Source: Puccinellia tenuiflora (lineage: Eukaryota > Streptophyta > Magnoliopsida > Poales > Poaceae). Taken from it: a stretch of 64,000 nt of DNA. Under the pieces are notes generated by a model. It was given only the letters and a program-made list of their open reading frames with translations, was not told the origin of the DNA and did not search any database. The stretch is from assembly GCA_012064385.1 (NCBI GenBank), contig QRDG01000527.1:1411639-1475638 (forward strand), written 5' to 3'. Shown here piece after piece: positions 57,550 to 64,000 of the stretch. The position numbers and the translations under genes were made by a program. Within the stretch, counting starts at the first letter, position 1. Each line of letters begins with the position of its first letter.

Positions 57550-58906
57550 GCCATGACCAACTCCCAAGCCGAGACTGGCTCCTGAGGAGCAATCGGACGT
57601 AGAGGCGACCCGGAAGTCGCCCGCGGCCGATCGCGATGCATCGCTGGAGATCGTGCTGCACGAGGGAGGAGGCAGCCGTCTGGAAGGCCGGGAGCGGAAA
57701 CCGGCCGATCCCCTCGCCTTCGCCCGCGAGGTGGAGAAGGACCTGGAGGTGCAGTTCTCAGACTTCAAGCGGTTCCATGAAGCGCTCGAGGTGCGTCTTG
57801 TGGGTTATGCGTGGTGGGTTGTCGTTAGCCGGCTCTGATCTTTGATTTGTCCTCTTTCAGCACTCGGTCGGGGAGCTCCGCGGGCGGGTCCAGGAGCTTG
57901 AGCAGGAGTTGGCGGCTGCCAAGAGTAAGCAACCGCTGTTCACCCGGTGGCCCTCCCTTTGGGTACTAACTCTCTTCATGGCGGGTGCAGGTGTTGCGTA
58001 CCGCCCGCAGGCGGATCCGGAGGTCGTCAGCCGGCTAGAGGCTGAGGTGAAGTGGCTCGGAGAGCAGGACCATAAGCGCCAAGCCGAGCTCGACGACCTG
58101 TCCAAAGCGAAAGACGCCACGGACAAGGAGCAGGCCATGCAGCAGGAGACCGCGCAGAAGGAGATTACCCGGCTGCAGGGCGAGGTCGACCGGCTACAGA
58201 AGGTGGAGGTTGAGCAGCACAAGACAGAGCTGCATCTGAAGGGCCAGCTTGGCAATCTGGCCGTGGCCTTGAAGGGTATGTTTCCTTTTCTTGAACTTCC
58301 TCTTTTCGGTTCTTCCCTCCGGCTTCCCTTCATCTGGTCTCTCTGGCCTCAGGCTTCTATCCGGCCGTCAAGGAGGAGCCGAAGAAGACCAACCTCGCAT
58401 CCCTCGGGTTGCCCCCGACCCCGGCTGCCCTGTCCGCCTGCCAGCCCACGCTGCGGGAGGTGCTGGCCTAGTTTGGTCGTGAGAGCGCCCTCCTGGCCAA
58501 GGCGGCTCGCGAGGTGCTCCAAGTGTTGTTCCCCTACGACACAGCCCTACCGGAACTCATCTCTCGGCTAGCGCGCCAGCTGGGCAAAGCGCCGGATCGG
58601 ATCCTGGAGCTGCAAGAGTCCGCGGCCCGCGGTGGTGCCCAGTGGGCGTTGTCGATGCTACGGTCTTGGTGCCCGGATGCCGACTTCGAGGTCTTCAACG
58701 AGGGCCCTCGCGCCGACACGGAGTACTCGATGCTCTGCCTCCTCGATGGAGTTCACCGCACCGCCTCCACCATTGCTGACTTCGTCAACTTCGATGACTT
58801 CATCCCGCCGTATGAAGATCCGAAGGGGAAGAAGAAAATCAACGACGGCAAGGGCGACGCTGCTGAGGCCGGCTGCTCCTCCCAGGATGCCAGGACCGAC
58901 GACTGA
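57550..58906 (+). pseudogene. convergent additional ORF of Tat-type element, four exons, one stop
   Basis: Exons: about 57550-57790 (start not fixed), 57861-57924, 57991-58275 and 58353-58906. Every junction is GT-AG and every phase fits. Exon 3 is a strong coiled coil (VVSRLEAEVKWLGEQ, EITRLQGEVDRLQKVEVEQH). Exon 4 contains ESALLAKAAREVLQVLFPYD, RGGAQWALSMLRSW and ADFVNFDDFIPP. I recognise this as the grass 'putative gypsy-type transposon domain' protein family, which accompanies Tat-type elements. A TAG at 58469-58471 interrupts exon 4 before FGRESALL. The function is unknown; a structural or nuclear role has only been guessed for the family. The intron structure is unusual for a retroelement gene and implies that plus-strand transcripts are made from their own promoter. 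Confidence 0.65.
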
Positions 58907-59661
58907 AGACCCCGTAATGCCGGGTGAAGATGTATTCTTGCTGCCTTGAGATTTATTTTGCCCCCGGGATGCCGGGTGTAACTGTAGAATTTGTCGTCTT
59001 TCGTCTTAGACTTTTAATCTTATGGGTCGGCCGCTTGCTGGCCGGCTGCCTTTTGTCTTTCTGGATGTCTTGCACTTGGTCTTGACGTCTTACGTCTTGC
59101 AGACTTTAATCTTACGGGTCTTGCACTTGCACCTAGTCTTGCTGTCTTATGTCTTACAGACCTTAATCTTACGGGTCTTGCACTTACTGACCGGGTGGAG
59201 CTCGCGATCCGCCCACCGGGTCCTGTCTTACACTTTCGGTCTTACACTTTCTTACATTTTCTGACCGGGTGGGGGTTCAACCCCGCCCACCGGGTAGAAC
59301 TTTTACTCGTAGGCCGGCTGCTTGCTAGCCGGCAGCCTTTTGTCTTGCACCTGGTCTTACACTTTCTGACCGGGTGGGGGTTCGATCCCGCCCACCGGGT
59401 CCCACTAGCCCCCGAAATTGGGGCCGGCTCGCGCAGAGAGGCGGGCCGAATTTGATAGCAAGAGGTCTTTCATCTTTCACTTTGCTTTCTGAGGACTAGC
59501 CCCCGAAATTAGGTCCGGCTCGCGAGGGGAGCCGGGTCAAATTTGTTCTTTCGTCCTTAGAATCTTGTGTTAGCTTGCATGAGAGGATGTAGATGCCGTT
59601 AAACCGTTAGTGCAATAAACCAGACAGGGTTGGCACTTTTAGCTGCATCTTTTTTAGCTTA
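58907..59661. repeat. GC-rich spacer with tandem motifs between the convergent genes
   Basis: No gene. 'ctgaccgggtgg...cccgcccaccgggt' occurs three times (about 59189-59402), each copy an imperfect palindrome. 'gtcttgcact...cttacgtctt' text recurs before it. 'ctagcccccgaaatt' with 'ggctcgcg' occurs twice (59405 and 59498). The spacer belongs to the Tat-type element. Confidence 0.7.
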
Positions 59662-59831
59662 TTAGGTGCCGGCTCGCCTTTGTTTCACCCCCCTTAACCG
59701 TTTTCTGTGTATCCGGCCGGTCTTGACCGCTGCTCTGGCCGGCGAGACTGCTTTAGGAGTTCGACTTAGGCGAGCGAGGCCAGCTGGATGTTTATTCTTT
59801 CCTTTAATGCTTTTCACGCGTGAGCCTTCCA

Positions 59832-62210
59832 TCTTCGCCTCGATCCACTTGGTGAACTTGTCCACTGCCACCAGCATGTGGGTTAGGCCACCACGAGCCG
59901 TCCTGAACGGGCCGACCATGTCGAGGCCCCAGACGGCAAAGGGCCAGGTGATCGGGAATGTCTTCAAGCCGGTGGATGGTGTATGCTTCTGCTTCCGAAA
60001 GCGCTGGCAGCCGTTGCAGGTCCGCACGAGCTCCTCGGCGTCGGCCAGCGCAGTCGGCCAGAAGAAACCGTACCGCATGGCCTTCGCTGTTATGGATCTG
60101 GACGATGCGTGGTGGCCGCATTCCCCCTTGTGGATGCTCTCGAGCAGCCGGCGGCCCTCCGCCGGCTCGACGCAGCATTGGTAGACGCCGGCTACGCTGC
60201 GCTTGTACAGCTCGTCGTTGATGATGGTGTAGCCCTTGGCGCGGCGCAGCACTTGTCTGGCTTGCAGCTCCCCCTCTGGGAGTATGTTTCGCGCGAGGTA
60301 GTCGAGGAAGGGTCGCGCCCAGGTTGGCGTTGGTCGGCCGCCTGGGGCGACTGGTAGGTCTGGCTGTGGGACGAATGGTGTGATGGGCAACTCTGGCGGC
60401 TCGTCGGGGTCCGGCTGTCCAGCCCCCGGGTCCAGCTGCGAAGCCCCCGGGTCTGGCTGCTCAGCCCTCGGGTCCGGCTGCGAAGCCCCCGGGTTCGGTT
60501 GCGGAGCCCCCTGGTTTGCCTTGGCCCTGGATCTTGTGACGACTGCCGCTGCGACCCGGCTAGCCCCCGGGTCCGTGGATCCGGCTGGCGGGTTGGGGTC
60601 GGCCTTCAGGATGATGGAGTCTGATTCTGGCGAAGGCGTGATGGACGGCTTGTAGAGGTGCTCGAGGGAGACGCCGGGTGGAATGACTTGCCGGGTGGAG
60701 CCAAGCTTGGCTAGCATGTCGGCCGTCTCGTTGTTGATCCGGGGTACGTGGCAAAACTCGCACCCCTCGAAGTGCATGGTGAACTGTTGCACGAAGAAAT
60801 GGTAGGACACCATGTTTGCGTCCTTGGCATCCCAGTCCCCCGACGCCTGCTGGACTACCAGGTCCGAGTCGCCGAAGCACAGGATGCGCTGCACCCCTAT
60901 CTCCTTCGCCAGCTTGAGGCCGTGGACGAGCGCCTCGTACTCGGCTACGTTGTTGGAGGCCTTGAAGTGGATTTGGAGTGCGTACTCCAGCCGGTCGCCC
61001 TTGGGCGAGGTGAGGACGATGCCGGCTCCCAGGCCTTCCTTCATCTTGGAGCCGTCGAAGTGCATCCGCCAGTACGAGCTATCCGGACACGGCGGCAGGT
61101 ACTCGGTTTCCGCCCAGTCGGCGAAGAAATCGGCCAAGACTTGAGACTTGATGGCCGTCCTTGGCTCGTACAGTATGGAGTGAGCCGCCAGCTCGATGGC
61201 CCACTTGGCGACGCGGCCGGTTGCGTCCTTGTTGCCGATGATGTCCGCGAGTGGGGCCGCGCAGACGACTGTGATGGGGTGCTCTTGGAAGTAGTGGCGC
61301 AGCCGTTTGGCAGCATAGTGCACGCCGTACACCATCTTCTGGTAGTGGGGGTAGTTCTGCTTCGACTGCGAGAGGACCTCGCTCAGGTAGTACACGGGCC
61401 ACTGGACCGGCTGCTCCTTGCCTTCCTCGCGGCGCTCGACCACGAGGACGACGCTGACGACCCGGTTGGTGGCGGCGATGTACATCAGCATTGGCTCTTT
61501 TGCAGCCGGTGGTGCTAGGACGGGTGCGGTTGACATCACCCGCTTGAGCTCGAGGAACGCCGCATCCGCCTCGTGAGTCCAGGTGAACTTGTCTGCCTTC
61601 TTGAGTAGCTGGTACAACGGCAGGGCCTTCTCCCCCAGCCGACTGATGAATCGGCTGAGGGAAGCGAGGCAGCCGGCGAACTTCTAGATGTTGCGCAGCC
61701 GAGTGGGGCGCTTCATGTTCTCGATGGTCGCGATCTTGCCCGGGTTGGCCTCGATCCCTCGCTCGGAGACGAGGAAACCAAGCAGATGGCCAGCCGGCAC
61801 GCTGAAGACGCACTTGTCTAGGTTGAGTTTCATCTCGAACCGGCGTAGGTTGGCGAAGGTTTCCTTGACGTCGTCGAGGAGGGTGCGCCGCTCCTTGGTC
61901 TTGATGACGATGTCGTCAACGTAGGCGTGGACGTTCCGGCCGATCTGGTCGTGGAGGCACCTCTGCATGCAGCGCTGGTAGGTGGCGCCTGCGTTCTTCA
62001 GCCCGAAGGGCATGGTGGTGTAGCAGAAGGCTCCATACGGCGTGATGAACGCCGTCTTGATCTGGTCGGCCGGGTTGAGCTTGATCTGGTGGTAGCCGGA
62101 GTAGGCGTCCAGGAACGACAGGAGGTCGCACCCGGCCGTGGAGTCGATGACTTGGTCGATGCGGGGTAGAGCGAAGGGGTCTTTCGGGCATGCCTTGTTC
62201 AGGCTGGTGT
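59832..62210 (-). pseudogene. gypsy pol fragment: RT, RNase H, N-terminal integrase
   Basis: The minus-strand frame enters at NTSLNKACPKDPF (62210) within reverse transcriptase. It contains YVDDIVIKT with the catalytic Asp pair. A TAG (61686-61684) follows NMKRPTRLRNI, at the position where a Gln is usual. The frame then continues through the RT connection, RNase H (HFDGSKMKEGLGAG, CFGDSDLVVQQ), a Pro/Asp/Gly/Gln-rich tandem linker (PDPGA.Q repeats at 60380-60520) and integrase (His/Cys zinc region ending CNGCQRF; first catalytic Asp in WGLDMVGPF). Recognisable integrase ends at KFTKWIEAK near 59832. The second Asp and Glu are missing and unrelated residues run to a stop at 59662. Gag and protease are absent. 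The copy is dead. Confidence 0.88.
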
Positions 62211-64000
62211 TGTCACATCCCGAAAAATTCGTCCCTAATGTTAGTAATGTTTTCTCGCGCCTAAAAACTTTTTCTGTTTTCAAACTATTTTCTTTGAACC
62301 AGATAGTCTTTGATTTGACTTTGGTTTTGCTCTCTTAGAAAATTTCCCAATAATCCCTGATCTTTGTCAACCTCCACCATATTTCCATGCCATGGTTTTG
62401 CCGGTCGAACATTGATTCCATTTGAACACTCCAAAACCCCTCCCACCGATCCCACCAAAAGCCACCACCGCAATTGTATCTTGAGATGAATTCTACCAAG
62501 CTACCATATGGTTCCCTCAAACATACAGATCACTTCCATGGAAAAACATTTCATAGTCCCATGCAATATTTCCAAGTTTAGTCATATTTCCTGTTATGCC
62601 ATTTTCAATCCAGAAATCATCTGGACACCTCCACTCATCCAAAAATTCTGAAATTTTGGTGAGGTGCATGATTTAACCTCCTGAACATTTCACTCCATTG
62701 GCCCAACCTCATTTGAGCAAGATTTGAGGTACTTCCTTTGTAATGCCTTTTCATGCCTATTTGCAATTTTCAAAGCAACCCCTAGCTACAAAAATCATTT
62801 TGCATTGACACTTTTCCAGATTGACAACCTCCCGTATATAACCTCATATCCCCAATATCAGAGCAATATCATTTGAGGAAGCACACTTGGCATGCCCATG
62901 CCATTAGGGCATTTTTGGACACCGAATTGTTTGACCACTCTCCATGTACCCAATTGAGCTCAAACTTCACCAACATCCTACATACACCTATCCTAGCCTA
63001 CTGTGAATTTTGGGGATTTTTCTGAGATGGGGAAGACCTCTGTCATTTCATCGAACACCTGGCGCAACCCCGGTTTTCTGAAAATCTTATACATAAAAGT
63101 TTGTCGACTTTGAGTGATTCTAGTTTTGTTGTGTTGGTCTCGTTGTTACGAACCCAGTGGTGCGGCCCGTTTTCCATCTCATGCCCCGAGTCAACGGGAA
63201 CGCGACGATGTCGCTCGCGTCGCGCTCTGGACATCCCAGACGCCCGATTAGGCGTGACCTAAATCTGCCAAGCCCTAATCCCCGGCACCAGTGAATCCCC
63301 TGTGCACCACTGTTCGTCCAGCTCGACGTTCCTATCCATTTCCCCCGTTCTTATCCCCTCCTTCCATTTTTTTTGAGCATGTGGTCGTCCGATGCTTCTC
63401 GTCCCTGCCTATATATGGAGCAGCTCGAGCTCTACCCGCGCGCGACCTCCGCTCTCACCCTCCTGTCCCCCCCTGCCCAGCACTCCTCACTCCCTCTCCA
63501 CTCCTAGGAGCCTGAGGCTCCGCGTGCCCGACATGCTCGTCGTGCACGGCCGTCGTGGCCGGCGGCCAGGATGAGCTCGAGCTCACTGCGTGCCCCCATG
63601 CCTCCCGAGCTCGCACCGGCGTCCACCCCAGCTTCCTCCCCACTCCCGAGCCCTCTCGCGCGGGAGCACCTCATCCCCCTCCTCTCCTGTCCTTGCTAGC
63701 CATCCATCCGGAGTCTCGGTTGGTGGCCGAAGCCGCTCCATTCATCAGCGGCCATGGCCGTACGGGCAAGGGACGCAGACGATGCAACCCCAGCCTCCCT
63801 CCCGACCGGAGCTATCCCTGAGCCCTCCTCTCGTCGAAAGCCTCTACGCCGTACCCGAGCGGCGGAGGAGCCACCCGTGCTCGACTCCGTCATGGCCGCC
63901 GCGTCTTCGTCCTCCCGGGAGCCGCCGCGGCCGACCCCGGTTTGACCAAGGCGGCGAACCCCGCGGTCCCCGGCGCCTCTGGCCCTCCCCCGGACGCGGC
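62211..64000 (+). mobile_element. 5' part of another LTR (continues beyond window)
   Basis: It begins TGTCACATCCCGAAAAATTCG exactly where the RT frame of the Tat-type element is cut, so it looks like an inserted gypsy LTR. The first ~1 kb is AT-rich. The last ~700 bp are GC-rich with several composition-driven open frames and no recognised protein. A TATATAT at 63410-63416 (context cctatatatggagc) at the switch from AT-rich to GC-rich sequence is a plausible LTR promoter. The other end and target duplication are outside the window. Confidence 0.5.

Larger units (their letters stand above)
57430..62210 (-). mobile_element. truncated Tat-lineage gypsy retrotransposon
   Basis: Pol (RT, RNase H, partial integrase) lies on the minus strand at 59832-62210. 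A separate spliced gene lies on the plus strand at 57550-58906, facing pol. An extra reverse-oriented ORF between pol and the 3' LTR is characteristic of the grass Tat lineage (Grande, RIRE2, Huck, Cinful). Neither LTR is recognisable. The 5' side is cut at 62210 by another LTR start, and integrase is cut near 59832. Confidence 0.75.

Noticed and set aside
1..64000. CRISPR arrays, operons, riboswitches or prokaryotic genes
   Set aside because: All repeat arrays have transposon explanations or irregular spacing, and gene structure is plant-type with introns.

Overview
This is a eukaryotic plant window, and everything in it fits a large grass genome of the wheat/barley/Aegilops type (Triticeae). 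The evidence is nested LTR retrotransposons, CACTA transposons ending in CTACTAGTG, Stowaway MITEs with CTCCCTCCGT ends, grass LINE-like retroposons, and genes with short GT-AG introns. There are no operons, no CRISPR arrays and no bacterial features. The species assignment is inference.

Layout. 1-1257: gypsy-type LTR remnants. 2267-4728: right part of a CACTA element with an Ulp1-like ORF, ending beside the tip of a second CACTA. 5092-11534: a PIF/Harbinger-like element (TSD TTA) holding a broken grass repeat protein and split by a 4.6 kb LTR-like insert. 12480-21893: a complete, very young, non-autonomous Athila-type gypsy element (TSD TGGGG, LTRs nearly identical). It encodes gag-protease and an Athila ORF but no reverse transcriptase or integrase. 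21971-24260: GC-rich hAT-like and retroposon-like debris.

24357-35435 is the gene island. It holds an F-box/DUF295 gene in two exons (24996-27425) and two directly repeated copies of a five-exon LAZY/IGT-family gene on the minus strand (28752-29761 and 33516-34536). A 1.36 kb LINE-like retroposon with a 14-bp target duplication lies between the two copies. The second copy carries a Stowaway MITE and a tiny poly-A retroposon that the first copy lacks.

36654-49465 is a three-layer nest. A 3.6 kb solo LTR (TSD TCACA) is split by a full-length copia element (39392-48592, TSD GACTG), which is itself split by another 3.6 kb solo LTR (40091-43682, TSD TCCAC). 51192-53098 is a hAT element (8-bp TSD) carrying a kinase-like fragment. 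53185-57430 is an unclassified repeat in diverged direct copies, each with a different array of short GC palindromes. 57430-62210 is a truncated Tat-type gypsy element with pol on minus and a spliced convergent gene on plus. From 62211 to the end is the start of another LTR.

Only the F-box gene and the LAZY pair look like host genes. LAZY/IGT proteins act in gravitropism and organ angle, and F-box proteins are substrate adaptors of SCF ubiquitin ligases. Nothing in the sequence ties the two together functionally.
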